From Gordoniibacillus kamchatkensis (lineage in GTDB: Bacteria > Bacillota > Bacilli > Paenibacillales > NBRC-103111): DNA of 35,548 nucleotides. The notes under the pieces were generated by a model, which searched no databases, was not told the origin of the DNA, and saw only the letters and a program-made list of their open reading frames with translations. A program made the translations under genes and the position numbers. Below are positions 23,963 through 33,486 of the stretch, piece after piece. The stretch spans positions 1-35,548 of the forward strand of contig NZ_JXAK01000065.1 of assembly GCF_000829455.1 (NCBI RefSeq), written 5' to 3'. Every line of letters begins with the position of its first letter. The first letter of the stretch is position 1.

Positions 23963-25600
23963 ATGTCGAAACAAACGAAAGCCTGGGGGTACAGCGTGCT
24001 TGCCGCCGTCCTCGCCGGAACCGTAACGGTTGCGGGCTGCGGCAAAAATACCGGGGCGGGCGGCGCTTCGCTTGCGCCGTCAGGCGGCGCAACTTCGGCG
24101 GCGCCGAAAGCGGAGGAGCCTTACGAGCTCAAGTGGCTGCGGGCCCAAGATATTTCCAAGCCGTACGATCCGTCGAAAGACGTCGTCAAGCAGGCGATCG
24201 AGAAAAAGCTGGGCATCAAAATCGTTCCCGAGATGGTAGACGTCCAGCAGTACAAGACGAAGCTCAATCTGAAAATGTCCAGCGGCGACATTCCCGACGT
24301 AGTGAGAATCGACTTCGCCGACGACTTTCAGAAGTACGCGCAGCAAGGGGCGTTCGTCGATCTGACGAATCTGATCAACGAGAAGGATACGCCCAACATT
24401 TTGAAAGAAGTGCCGAAAGAAGTTTTCGAGAAAGCGAAAGTAAACGGCAAAATTTACGGCATTCCTTATCAGGGAGGCCCCGGCGCCGGATATCGCTGGA
24501 ACCTCGTGTTTCGGAAAGATTACCTCGACGGAATGGGAGCGAAGGCGCCGAAGACGCTCGACGAATACTACAATCTGCTCAAGAAGATCAAGGCGGAGAA
24601 ACCGGATGTTATCCCGCTCGGCGGGTATACGGCCCAGATCGGGCAGCAAAAATACGCCAACAATTCGTTTGACCACATTTTCGGCGCGTTTGGCGTGACT
24701 CCGGGTTACTTCACGGAGAAGGACGGCAAGTTCAGCAGCTACGACATCGATCCGAAGATGAGAGAGGCGCTGCAATTCCTGCAAAAGATGTACGCGGAAG
24801 GCTTGATCGACAAGGAATTTGCCACGATCAAGGAAGAGCAGCTGCGGGCGAAGCTGTACAGCGGCAAATTGTTCTCCTGGATGGGCTGGTGGTCCACAGC
24901 GAACGATTACGATACGCAGGTGGAAACGAACGAGCTCAAGAAAAGCGGCAAGCTGGCGGCGGACGGCAGCCTCCCGAATCAGGCCGATCAGCCTTACAAA
25001 TATTTGACGTTGACCGATTCCCTTGTCGGTCCGGACGGCAAGGCGGTCGCCCCGACTGGTGCGCCGTTCGCCCAAATGCACGCCATCAGCGCCAAGACGA
25101 AAGATCCGAAAAAAGTTCTTTCCATTATCGAAAATTCGTTGTCGCAAGACAATCAGATGCTGACCGTGTGGGGAATCGAAGGAGAAGACTACAAGATCGA
25201 CAACGGCAAAATGAAAGTGCTGACCAACGACATTGTCGATCCCAAAACGATGCAGGACAAAAACGGCAACTTCCGCGGTGTACAGGGCTACCTGTTCGCT
25301 CCCGGCTTGAACGGCTGGCCCCGGTACCTGGAGTCGCTCCCGCTCCGAAGCTCCCAGGCGCTTGACGTCGCGATCCATAACAAGTTCCAGATTACGGATG
25401 CGTCGAACTATTTGGACTCCCCGACGAAGATCGCCAAACTGGTAGAGCTGAACACGATGCGCGATTCGGTGTTTACGCAAATTATTATGGGCGGCGATAT
25501 AAAGAAATTCGACGAGTTCGCGGAAAAATGGAAAGCCCAAGGCGGCACGCAAATTTTGAAGGAGCTGGAAGATTCCTTCAAGAAGAAAGCCGGCAAGTAA
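23963..25600 (+). CDS. Sugar ABC importer 2, lipoprotein substrate-binding protein
   Basis: A 545-residue extracellular solute-binding lipoprotein. The signal peptide ends at the lipobox VAGC (near residue 26), followed by a glycine/serine/alanine linker (~30-50). The bilobed domain includes KLNLKMSSGDIPDVVRIDF and YGIPYQGGPGAGYRWNLVFR. ATG 23963 is chosen because AAGGAGGTC lies 8 bases before it; the longer frame upstream is only read-through of repeat copy 4. It would deliver an oligosaccharide to permeases 21922-23763. It lacks the DUF3502-like end seen in the first importer's protein, so the two probably bind different ligands. Confidence 0.9.
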   Translation: MSKQTKAWGYSVLAAVLAGTVTVAGCGKNTGAGGASLAPSGGATSAAPKAEEPYELKWLRAQDISKPYDPSKDVVKQAIEKKLGIKIVPEMVDVQQYKTKLNLKMSSGDIPDVVRIDFADDFQKYAQQGAFVDLTNLINEKDTPNILKEVPKEVFEKAKVNGKIYGIPYQGGPGAGYRWNLVFRKDYLDGMGAKAPKTLDEYYNLLKKIKAEKPDVIPLGGYTAQIGQQKYANNSFDHIFGAFGVTPGYFTEKDGKFSSYDIDPKMREALQFLQKMYAEGLIDKEFATIKEEQLRAKLYSGKLFSWMGWWSTANDYDTQVETNELKKSGKLAADGSLPNQADQPYKYLTLTDSLVGPDGKAVAPTGAPFAQMHAISAKTKDPKKVLSIIENSLSQDNQMLTVWGIEGEDYKIDNGKMKVLTNDIVDPKTMQDKNGNFRGVQGYLFAPGLNGWPRYLESLPLRSSQALDVAIHNKFQITDASNYLDSPTKIAKLVELNTMRDSVFTQIIMGGDIKKFDEFAEKWKAQGGTQILKELEDSFKKKAGK

Positions 25601-25627
25601 TATCGGTTTGGTCACAGATCTCGGGGT

Positions 25628-25662
25628 CTCCCGCCAATTGCAGCAGGCTGTGTTGGCGGGAG
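25628..25662 (+). terminator. Strong hairpin between binding protein and secreted glycosidase
   Basis: A perfect 10-bp stem, CTCCCGCCAA (25628-25637) / TTGGCGGGAG (25653-25662), with a 15-base loop, followed by GCATTTTC. The T-run is short, so it may be a leaky terminator or a 3'-end stabiliser that raises binding-protein mRNA above downstream genes. Confidence 0.5.
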
Positions 25663-25694
25663 GCATTTTCGACATTGTTGGAGGTGATTGATTT

Positions 25695-28600
25695 ATGAGG
25701 ATGGGAAAGCGTTTACAAATGATGTGCATGCTGCTGGTCGCCGTCCTGCTGCTGCAGTCGGTCCCGGTTCCCGCGAAAGCGTCGGACCCGGCTCCGCTGT
25801 TCGAAGACAGCTTTGCCGGCGGACTCGGCAGCTGGGATTTGTTCGGCAGCACGGCGTGGCAAATTCAAGGCAGCGGAACCGGGGCAGTGCTGGCGGGAAC
25901 GACGACGTCGACAACTCCGCAGCGGGCGGTTGTGAAGCAGACTTTGCTTCCTTTCACGTCCAAAGATTACAGTCTGGAGTTCACTGCCAAAGGGGACCGC
26001 TTCCGGGTCATGTTCCGGTACAGCTCCGGTACCAGCTACTATTTTATGGAGTTCAAAAACTCCAGGTACGTGGAGCTGTGGAAATATCCCAATTCCTCGG
26101 CCAGCGTACAGGTGGGAGCAACCGTAGATATCGGCGCCGTCACGCCGGGTTTCAATTTGACGGACTGGCATCAATATGTGCTGGAAGTGAAGGGGACCGC
26201 CTACAAGCTGACCGTCGACGGAACGACGGTAACGACTTTCTCCGACGCTTCACTGTCCGCGGGCGGGATCGGATTTTCCCTGAAAAGCGTCGGGCCGGCC
26301 GTCACGTTGAATGTCGATCAGGTGGCGGTGAAGCCTGTCGCCGCTTCGAATCCGTTCACCATCGTTCATACGCCGCCGGCCGAAATTCCTTACTATGCCG
26401 ATTTGCCCGTATCTTTTACGGTGACGGATGCCACCTACGCAACGACGGCCGCCATCCACTTCGCTTACGGGGACGATGCGCCCGATCAGCTGATTCAGGC
26501 TGCGGGAAACGGAAGCGGGGCGTATGCCGGAACGATTCCGGGCACCAATCAAGCCGATCGCATCCGCTATTATTTGACTGCACAGGATGAGAACGGCAGA
26601 ACGGCCCGTTATCCGGAGTCCGGAGAGATTACGGTTACTATCGGGATCATCTTGCCTTACTATAACGATTTCGAAGGGGAAACGTTGAACGCCGTTCCCG
26701 CCGGCTGGACGGCGACGGGGGCGAGCGTGAAAGTGATACAGCTGCCGGATGGCAACAAGGTGTTCAACTTGAACGGCTCGGGAACCGCCAAGCTGATTTT
26801 GCCGATGTACCAGAACGCGGACAATTTCACCGTCAAATTCAAGGCGAAATACGAGCGGACGAGCACGGCGCTGCAAAATACGTGGCGGCTCCGTTACCGC
26901 GCTGCGGACGATGCGAACAACAATGCGCTGGAGTGGGCGACGCATAACTCGAAATATTTTCTGATGCGGAAAATGACGCTCGGCGGCAACTATTATATCG
27001 CCAACTACGTCAAGTCGCTGCTCGGCGATTGGCACGATTACGAGCTTCGCATAAGCGGCATCACCCACAAGCTGTTCATCGACGGGGCGGAAACGGCGAG
27101 CGGGGACGATTCCGACCCGATCGCGCCGAAGAAAGGTTATTTCCAATGGAACGTCGTCGGCGGCATCAATCTGATGATCGACGATTTTTCCATCGAGCCG
27201 ATACCGCTGCCGTACGTGGCGGACGTTCAGCCGTCGGGCAATTATGCGGGCATTTATTCGCAAGGGGAAGCCCCCGGCCTCACTGTATCGCTGAAAGCCG
27301 GAGCGGCCGCGCACGAGTTCGGGATGACTTACACCGTTCGGCGGGCGGATGGAGACAAAGCAGTTGTCGCCTCCGGCGCGAAAACGTACAGCTTGGGGAA
27401 ATATGCGAACAATGCCGATACGTTTGCTTTTGCGCCGGCTCTAGGCGGCATCGGCACGTACGACGTTTCGGCGGAGTTTACGGTTGACGGAACGAAGCAG
27501 CCGGATTTGACGAAACGGATGCGGCTCGCGGTCGTAAGCAAAGCCGCTCCGGTTCGCGTGCCCGACCTCGATAACGAGAGCAAGTTCGGCCTGAATACGC
27601 ACTATGCGCTGAATTGGCGCGACGACATTATCGACGGCGCCCGCAAGCTGGGAGCCCGCAGCCACCGCTCCGGCATTTCCTGGGACGCCGTGGACAAAAA
27701 TGTGAAGGATGCGGCCGGCAAGCCGGTTTACGATTACAGCGCAGTCGATGCCGGGCTGAACAAGCTGTTTTCGTACGGCTTCAACCAAATTCCGGTGCTG
27801 GGCATCGACAGGAATGCGTACTATCAAGACGGTACCGTCAATACGCCATCGTCCTTGAAAGCGATGGGCGATTTCGTCGCCAATACGGTCAGCAGGTACA
27901 AAGGCAAAATCCGGCAGTGGGAAATGCCGAACGAGCCTGAAATTTCCGCTTCTCCTTACGTACCGGAGGAATACGTGCAGCTGCAAAAAATCGCCTATCT
28001 CCAAATGAAGAAGGCGGACCCTGACGCCATGCTGCTTGCGGGCGATCATACGTCCAGCGTGCTCAGCGTGCTGCCGAAGGAGCTGGAGCTCGGCTCGTTC
28101 GATTATGCCGACGCTTATTCGTACCATCCGTACATTTACAACTCGATGCCGGACGGCAATTTGCAGAAGGCGGTCAACGGAGTCAAGGAACTCGTTAACG
28201 CATACGGCGGCTGGAAAGATTATTATTTGACGGAAGGCGGCTGGCCGACGGCAAACGCCGGATATCCGTCGGTTTCGGAGGAAACCCAGCGGGACTACAT
28301 CGTTCGCGCCTATTTGAACGATATGATTACGGATCAGGTGAAGGTCTACGAATATTACGATTACAAAAATGACGGGACGTACGATCGGTACTACGACATT
28401 TTCTGGGGGATTACGGACAACGACGGAAGACCGAAGCTGGCTTATGCCGCCGTCAATCAGCTGATGTCCACTTTGGATAAAGCACGGTATATCGGAACGT
28501 GGGACACGGGCGATCCGGACGTTGCCGTCCATCTGTTCCTGAACGGCGGAGAACCGGTGATCGCGGCCTGGAAGAAGGCCGACCACAAAGACGATCCGGC

Positions 28601-31484
28601 CGTCAAGCCGCCAACAAGCTCGGTTACGCTTCCTTTCGGGGCAGAAGGTGTGAAAGCGAAAGATATTAACGGTGTGGAGTTTCCGGTAGCGGCTGCAAGC
28701 GGAGGCATCCAGTTCACCGTATCGGGTTCCCCTGTTTACATCACAGGAGCGCCTGCCGATTTTGTGTTCCGGTCTGCGGCTAAGCTCCTCGAAGGCAAGG
28801 AGCAAGAGGCCGCCGCCAAACTGAGCCTGACGCGGACTGAAGCTAACGCTACTCTGATCGACGGCGATTTGGCGGAGCTCGGCCGCATCGGTACGCAGCT
28901 TGCGGCGGCGGCGAACGGGAGCGGGAGCCGGGCGGCAGCGCTGGAGCAAGGAATCAAGGATATGTACAGGCTGATGGCGCAAATTGCCGGTCACATCAAG
29001 AGCGGCTCTGTGGAACGGGCTCCCGGCTATGTAGCGCTGGAAGCCATGTACAATGTGGCAGAGACCGCATCCGTCTCCCTAAGCTTTGCCATGGGCGGCT
29101 CCGGTGCCAATACGCTGGATTACGCAAGCGCCGTACAAGCCGCGAACGCCTCGCTCAGCGCCAAGAAAGGCGATTACAGCGTCATGCCCGTTTCTTCGTC
29201 GGCGGTGCTGCGCATGAACCGGTACGGCAGACTGGCGGAGGCCGCCTATGCGCGGGGGAGCTATGCGGAAAGCTATGCCTACAATTTGCTGGCGCGGGAA
29301 TTCGCCGGCGTCGCGGAGGCGATGATCGATTCCGAGCCGGCCAAATTTGTCGGGGTGATGGCGAGCGTCGTGCCGAGCCAGGCGAACGGGGAAGCCGGCT
29401 ATGCCAATACGATTCAACTGTCCCTTGTCAACGACACGGATGTGCCCCAGCAGGTGACGGTCCGGCGGAAGCTGCCCGGCGGTTGGGAGTCTGTGCAGAC
29501 CGGGCCGGGAACGGCTGCCGTCACGATTCCCGCCCACAGCTCGCTGGATCAGTCTTATCAAGTGCTCGTGCCGGACAATACGCCCAAAGGACGTTATGAA
29601 GTCGCGTTTGAAATCGGTTATAACGGAGCCGTTTTCGATACGAAAACCGTTCGGCTGACGGTGGAGGACGGCGTTGCTGCAAGGCTTATGCCCGTGAAGA
29701 AGCCGATTGCAGAGCTCGATGTGATTTCCGTGCAGTTGACGGGAACGTCGCCTTATGCAAAGACGGGCAAGGTGACCGTCAAAGGTCCGGACGGCTCCTT
29801 ATTGGAGCCGGTGACCGCAGATACGTTCAGCGGCCTCAACAAAGGCGATCATGTTCAGCTGGACTTCCGTTGGACGTACCATAAGCCGGCCCCGTTCAAT
29901 GAATATGATATCGACTTGCAGGTCGAAGATACGGTAAAGAACAAGGCGATTTTCCATGATTCCGCCATGCCGGTCGATTTCAATCTTGTTCAGCAGTCGC
30001 ACGGCGTGACGGTCGACGGCGACCTGAGCGATTGGCAAGACGCTTTTCCGATCCATCTCCGCAGAGACGACCAGAATGCATCCGGATACAGCGACCCCGC
30101 CAATCTGGAAGCGACGGCTTATGCCAAATGGGCGGAAGACGGGATGTACTTCGCGGTAACGGTTCGGGACAATGTGCACAAGCAGTCGGAGAATGCGGCA
30201 AATTTGTGGAAGAACGATTCCGTTCAGGTGAGCCTGGATCCGTTGAACGACCGGGAATCCCCGTATGGGCCCGACGATACCGAATGGGGCTTTGCGCTCG
30301 CTGACGACGGCACGCTGCTCGTCAACATTTTCAACTCGGCTCCGCCGAATCCGAACGGGGACGTGAGCGGCCGGATTCCTTTCAAGGCGGTGCGGGACGA
30401 AGCGGCAGGCAGAACGCGCTACGAGTTTCAGATTCCCGCCGCGTACGTGAAAGACTTAAAGCCGAAGCTTGGCGGCACGATCGGATTTAACGTCGCCGTG
30501 AACGATGCCGATTACCAGAACGGCCGGGACAATTTTATTCAGTGGACCAAGGGGACGGCCGACTCGAAAAATACAGGGCTGTACGACTCCTTCTCGTTCG
30601 CCGACTACAATCCGCCGATTCCGGTAACGGGTGTTTCTGTACAGCCGAAAGAGCTTCTTCTCCGTCCGGGACAGGAGGCGCCGGTGACGGCTGTAGTTAC
30701 ACCGGCTGACGCCACCGATAAATCCGTCGTCTGGTCGAGCGGCAATTCGTCGGTCGCGGAAGTTACGTACGGCGGAATCGTAAAAGCGGTGAGCGACGGA
30801 GTAGCCGCCATTACAGCAACAACGAAAGATGGAGGATTCCAGTCTTCCGCCACAGTAACGGTAGACGGGACGCCGCCCGTAACGACGGATGACGCGCCGG
30901 CCGGCTGGGTGAACCGGGACGTCGCGATTACGCTCGCTGCCAGCGACAACCTCTCCGGCGTTGCCGGCACTTATTACACGGTTGACGGCGGGGCTCAACA
31001 GCAAGGCACATCCGTCGTCATTACGGCGGAGGGCAAGCACGCTGTCTCCTACTGGAGCGTCGACAAGGCTGGGAACACGGAAGCTCCGCATACGGTGGCC
31101 GTGCAAATCGACAAGACGGCTCCAACTCTTAAAGTCGTGATGGATAAAACGGTATTGTGGCCGCCGAACCACCAAATGATGACAGTGAATGCAGCCGTAT
31201 ACGCCGAAGATAGTTTATCCGGGATCGCCTCTGTCGTCCTTACATCCGTTACCAGCAGCGAGCCGGACAGCGGGCTGGGCGCAGGCGACACGGCGAACGA
31301 TATTCAAGGCGCGGAAACCGGCTCCGCGGTTACCCGGTTCGATCTCCGGGCCGAAAGGTCCGGCAGCGGCAGCGGCCCCGGCCGAGTTTATACCATCGTT
31401 TATACGGCTGTCGACCATGCAGGCAATAGAACGAATGCGGAGGCGACCGTAACGGTTCCACACAGTCAGTCCGGAAAGCCATAA
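25695..31484 (+). CDS. Secreted multimodular glycosidase, clan GH-A-like catalytic domain
   Basis: A 1929-residue secreted protein. GGAGGTGATT lies 7 bases before the ATG and the signal peptide ends PAKA (residue 29). Two LamG-like binding modules (~33-215 and ~318-505) flank a β-sandwich linker. A β-strand domain leads into a (β/α)8 domain at ~615-935. Its acid/base is E747 in WEMPNEPEI and its likely nucleophile is E847 in YLTEGGWPT, about 100 residues apart as in clan GH-A (GH5/GH39-like). A helical region (~1025-1220), NEW3-like β-domains (~1225-1430), a CBM9-like domain (~1435-1637, VDGDLSDWQDA), a Big2 domain (~1640-1725) and the ~200-residue end shared with the lyase candidate follow. 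No sortase motif or S-layer repeats were seen. Substrate unknown; the neighbours suggest a uronic-acid polysaccharide. Confidence 0.82.
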   Translation: MRMGKRLQMMCMLLVAVLLLQSVPVPAKASDPAPLFEDSFAGGLGSWDLFGSTAWQIQGSGTGAVLAGTTTSTTPQRAVVKQTLLPFTSKDYSLEFTAKGDRFRVMFRYSSGTSYYFMEFKNSRYVELWKYPNSSASVQVGATVDIGAVTPGFNLTDWHQYVLEVKGTAYKLTVDGTTVTTFSDASLSAGGIGFSLKSVGPAVTLNVDQVAVKPVAASNPFTIVHTPPAEIPYYADLPVSFTVTDATYATTAAIHFAYGDDAPDQLIQAAGNGSGAYAGTIPGTNQADRIRYYLTAQDENGRTARYPESGEITVTIGIILPYYNDFEGETLNAVPAGWTATGASVKVIQLPDGNKVFNLNGSGTAKLILPMYQNADNFTVKFKAKYERTSTALQNTWRLRYRAADDANNNALEWATHNSKYFLMRKMTLGGNYYIANYVKSLLGDWHDYELRISGITHKLFIDGAETASGDDSDPIAPKKGYFQWNVVGGINLMIDDFSIEPIPLPYVADVQPSGNYAGIYSQGEAPGLTVSLKAGAAAHEFGMTYTVRRADGDKAVVASGAKTYSLGKYANNADTFAFAPALGGIGTYDVSAEFTVDGTKQPDLTKRMRLAVVSKAAPVRVPDLDNESKFGLNTHYALNWRDDIIDGARKLGARSHRSGISWDAVDKNVKDAAGKPVYDYSAVDAGLNKLFSYGFNQIPVLGIDRNAYYQDGTVNTPSSLKAMGDFVANTVSRYKGKIRQWEMPNEPEISASPYVPEEYVQLQKIAYLQMKKADPDAMLLAGDHTSSVLSVLPKELELGSFDYADAYSYHPYIYNSMPDGNLQKAVNGVKELVNAYGGWKDYYLTEGGWPTANAGYPSVSEETQRDYIVRAYLNDMITDQVKVYEYYDYKNDGTYDRYYDIFWGITDNDGRPKLAYAAVNQLMSTLDKARYIGTWDTGDPDVAVHLFLNGGEPVIAAWKKADHKDDPAVKPPTSSVTLPFGAEGVKAKDINGVEFPVAAASGGIQFTVSGSPVYITGAPADFVFRSAAKLLEGKEQEAAAKLSLTRTEANATLIDGDLAELGRIGTQLAAAANGSGSRAAALEQGIKDMYRLMAQIAGHIKSGSVERAPGYVALEAMYNVAETASVSLSFAMGGSGANTLDYASAVQAANASLSAKKGDYSVMPVSSSAVLRMNRYGRLAEAAYARGSYAESYAYNLLAREFAGVAEAMIDSEPAKFVGVMASVVPSQANGEAGYANTIQLSLVNDTDVPQQVTVRRKLPGGWESVQTGPGTAAVTIPAHSSLDQSYQVLVPDNTPKGRYEVAFEIGYNGAVFDTKTVRLTVEDGVAARLMPVKKPIAELDVISVQLTGTSPYAKTGKVTVKGPDGSLLEPVTADTFSGLNKGDHVQLDFRWTYHKPAPFNEYDIDLQVEDTVKNKAIFHDSAMPVDFNLVQQSHGVTVDGDLSDWQDAFPIHLRRDDQNASGYSDPANLEATAYAKWAEDGMYFAVTVRDNVHKQSENAANLWKNDSVQVSLDPLNDRESPYGPDDTEWGFALADDGTLLVNIFNSAPPNPNGDVSGRIPFKAVRDEAAGRTRYEFQIPAAYVKDLKPKLGGTIGFNVAVNDADYQNGRDNFIQWTKGTADSKNTGLYDSFSFADYNPPIPVTGVSVQPKELLLRPGQEAPVTAVVTPADATDKSVVWSSGNSSVAEVTYGGIVKAVSDGVAAITATTKDGGFQSSATVTVDGTPPVTTDDAPAGWVNRDVAITLAASDNLSGVAGTYYTVDGGAQQQGTSVVITAEGKHAVSYWSVDKAGNTEAPHTVAVQIDKTAPTLKVVMDKTVLWPPNHQMMTVNAAVYAEDSLSGIASVVLTSVTSSEPDSGLGAGDTANDIQGAETGSAVTRFDLRAERSGSGSGPGRVYTIVYTAVDHAGNRTNAEATVTVPHSQSGKP

Positions 31485-31550
31485 TCCACGTTGTATTTTG
31501 CCTCCGGCGCGCAGGAGAAGAAGGCTTGTCCGCAGAACATGTAAAAGGAA

Positions 31551-31594
31551 GCAGGAGCCCCTCTGCCGGCGTACCCGGCCGGCGGGGCTTCTGC
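31551..31594 (+). other. Stable hairpin upstream of the histidine kinase gene
   Basis: GCAGGAGCCCC, a TCT bulge and GCCGGC pair with GCCGGC, GGGGC and TTCTGC around a 7-base loop. No T-run follows, so it is not a classical terminator. It lies 30 bases before the kinase start and may tune expression between the abundant glycosidase message and the low-level regulators. Confidence 0.4.
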
Positions 31595-31623
31595 AATCCC
31601 GCCAGCGAAAGAGAGGGACGACG

Positions 31624-33486
31624 ATGGTGCTGCGCAGACGAAAGCGGGGCGGCTATTCGGGATTGCCATCCAGGCTCGGCCTTCCGATCTTTGCGTTGAT
31701 TGTCACCTTCATCGCGCTATTTGCCACAGCTTCAAGCTTCATTCTCATCCGGGTTCAGAACGACCATACTCTGAAGATGGCGGAACAGTCGATGAAGTTT
31801 GTATACAGGAACGTAGCGTACCAGTTCGATACGATGAACAACGTAGCGGCTTTCATTATAAGCAACCAGTCGATCGAAAATTTGCTGGAAAGCACTTATG
31901 AGCAACCGTTCGAGGCGGTCGGCGATTTCTACACGCTTCAGACCAACTTGCAAAATTTGTCCTTGTTGTCCCTCCTGAACGATTTCGGTACCTCCAACGC
32001 CGTGAAGCAATCCTACGTAGTGTCCGTGGCGCTGGAGCCGGAGAGCGGACTTTACGGGATGGCTCCGGATCATTTTTACCCGGCAACGGGAATATTCAAG
32101 AACGGGGATTTGCGCAATCAGGAATGGTATCGCAGCTTGAGCCGCGGGGAACGGAAAACCGTATGGTGGGGGCAGAAGACGGATCCGCTCAACGCCCCCA
32201 TGATCTATTCGGCGCGAACAAAAACGAGCATCAAAGACGGCCGCAGTATCGGTACCGTCATAGTCGGCGCGGATACCCAGAGCATCAAAGGCGTATTCGA
32301 CAATGCTCCGCTCGATCAAGGCTACTATATGCTGCTGGATGAAAACGACCGTGTCATCTGCAGCGAGCGATACGGTTTTCTCGAAAATGCCGGAACGCTT
32401 CCGCAGGTTCGTTCCTTGTCGGGCACAAGAGGATCGGGCATAGCGAAAATCGACGGAGAGAACGAGCGAGTGATGTTCGAGACGCTGGAGAACGGCTGGA
32501 GGCTGCTCGCGGTAGTTCCGGAAAGCCACTTCAACCGCTACACCTTCGCCATATCGGCAATAGGCGCCGCCACAGCCGCCGCCTCCTTGCTGGTCGCAGG
32601 CTTTTGGCTCAGAAAAATCGTCGTGCGGGTTACCGTTCCCATTACGAGGCTCGTTACCGCCATCCAGCGTCCGGAAGTCGCGGAAGGCAAAGAGCCGCTT
32701 CCTTATCAAAACACGGGGATCTACGAGGTGGATGAGCTGAATCAGAAATTCGCCTCCATGCTCGTCGCTCTCCATCGCCTGATCGAGAAATCGTTTGCCG
32801 AAGAGATCGAACGCCGCCAGCTTCAGCTGGAGCTGCTGCACGCTCAGATCAACCCCCATTTCTTGTACAATACGCTGGATTTGATCAACTGCCGGGCGAT
32901 TATGGCGGGAGACCGGGAGACGAGCGAGATCGTTCGCGCTTTGGCGAGCGTATTCCGTTACGGCCTGAATCGGGGGCAGACGTGGATTTCCTTGGAAGGA
33001 GAAGTGAAGCAGGTTGAAGCCTATCTTCATATTCAACGGATGATGATGGACGATCTGCACGTGGAGTTGCGGGTGCCGGAGGAGCTTTTACCCGCACAAG
33101 TCGTGCATCTCACTTTGCAGCCGCTTGCGGAAAATGCCATCAAGCACGGGTTTGCCAGTCGCACATCCGGCTGCCGGATCGCGATTTCAGCCCGGCTGGA
33201 AGGGACGGAGCTTGTGCTGCGGGTTGAAGATAACGGAAGCGGGTGCGATGCGGACCAAATGAACGCCCTGCTGCGGCGCCAGCCTGCAAACGAAGCCGGC
33301 GGCAAAGCGGGCGGCGTAGCAACCGGCTACGGGACGATGAACGTTCACCGGAGGATTCAGCTGCATTGCGGGGAGCCGTACGGCTTGCATTATGTGCAGG
33401 CGGAGGAAGGAACTTGCGTCGAAATCAGGTTGCCATTCCGCCGGGAGCAACCGTCGACGGGAAATGAGAGGACCGCGAATGTTTAA
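31624..33486 (+). CDS. YesM-like sensor histidine kinase
   Basis: A 620-residue membrane kinase. Transmembrane segments are at ~18-40 and ~307-329. Between them is an extracellular Cache-type sensor (~45-300). A HAMP linker follows (VTVPITRLVTAIQ). The His_kinase domain has H412 in AQINPHFLYNTLDLINC, and the ATP-binding domain has QPLAENAIKHGF and VEDNGSG. ATG 31624 is chosen for GAGAGG 8 bases upstream and the basic start before the first helix; the longer upstream frame would read through the hairpin. It overlaps the response regulator by 8 bases. In Paenibacillus and Bacillus such pairs sense saccharides and drive the adjacent importer and enzyme genes. Confidence 0.9.
   Translation: MVLRRRKRGGYSGLPSRLGLPIFALIVTFIALFATASSFILIRVQNDHTLKMAEQSMKFVYRNVAYQFDTMNNVAAFIISNQSIENLLESTYEQPFEAVGDFYTLQTNLQNLSLLSLLNDFGTSNAVKQSYVVSVALEPESGLYGMAPDHFYPATGIFKNGDLRNQEWYRSLSRGERKTVWWGQKTDPLNAPMIYSARTKTSIKDGRSIGTVIVGADTQSIKGVFDNAPLDQGYYMLLDENDRVICSERYGFLENAGTLPQVRSLSGTRGSGIAKIDGENERVMFETLENGWRLLAVVPESHFNRYTFAISAIGAATAAASLLVAGFWLRKIVVRVTVPITRLVTAIQRPEVAEGKEPLPYQNTGIYEVDELNQKFASMLVALHRLIEKSFAEEIERRQLQLELLHAQINPHFLYNTLDLINCRAIMAGDRETSEIVRALASVFRYGLNRGQTWISLEGEVKQVEAYLHIQRMMMDDLHVELRVPEELLPAQVVHLTLQPLAENAIKHGFASRTSGCRIAISARLEGTELVLRVEDNGSGCDADQMNALLRRQPANEAGGKAGGVATGYGTMNVHRRIQLHCGEPYGLHYVQAEEGTCVEIRLPFRREQPSTGNERTANV

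Noticed and set aside
24080-25852. 590-codon minus-strand open frame
   Set aside because: It is antisense to an intact lipoprotein gene with clear motifs and start signals. Long antisense frames are common in G+C-rich coding DNA, and the product has arginine-rich, low-order composition.
27441-28994. 517-codon minus-strand open frame
   Set aside because: It is antisense to the catalytic part of the secreted glycosidase and has no recognisable family.
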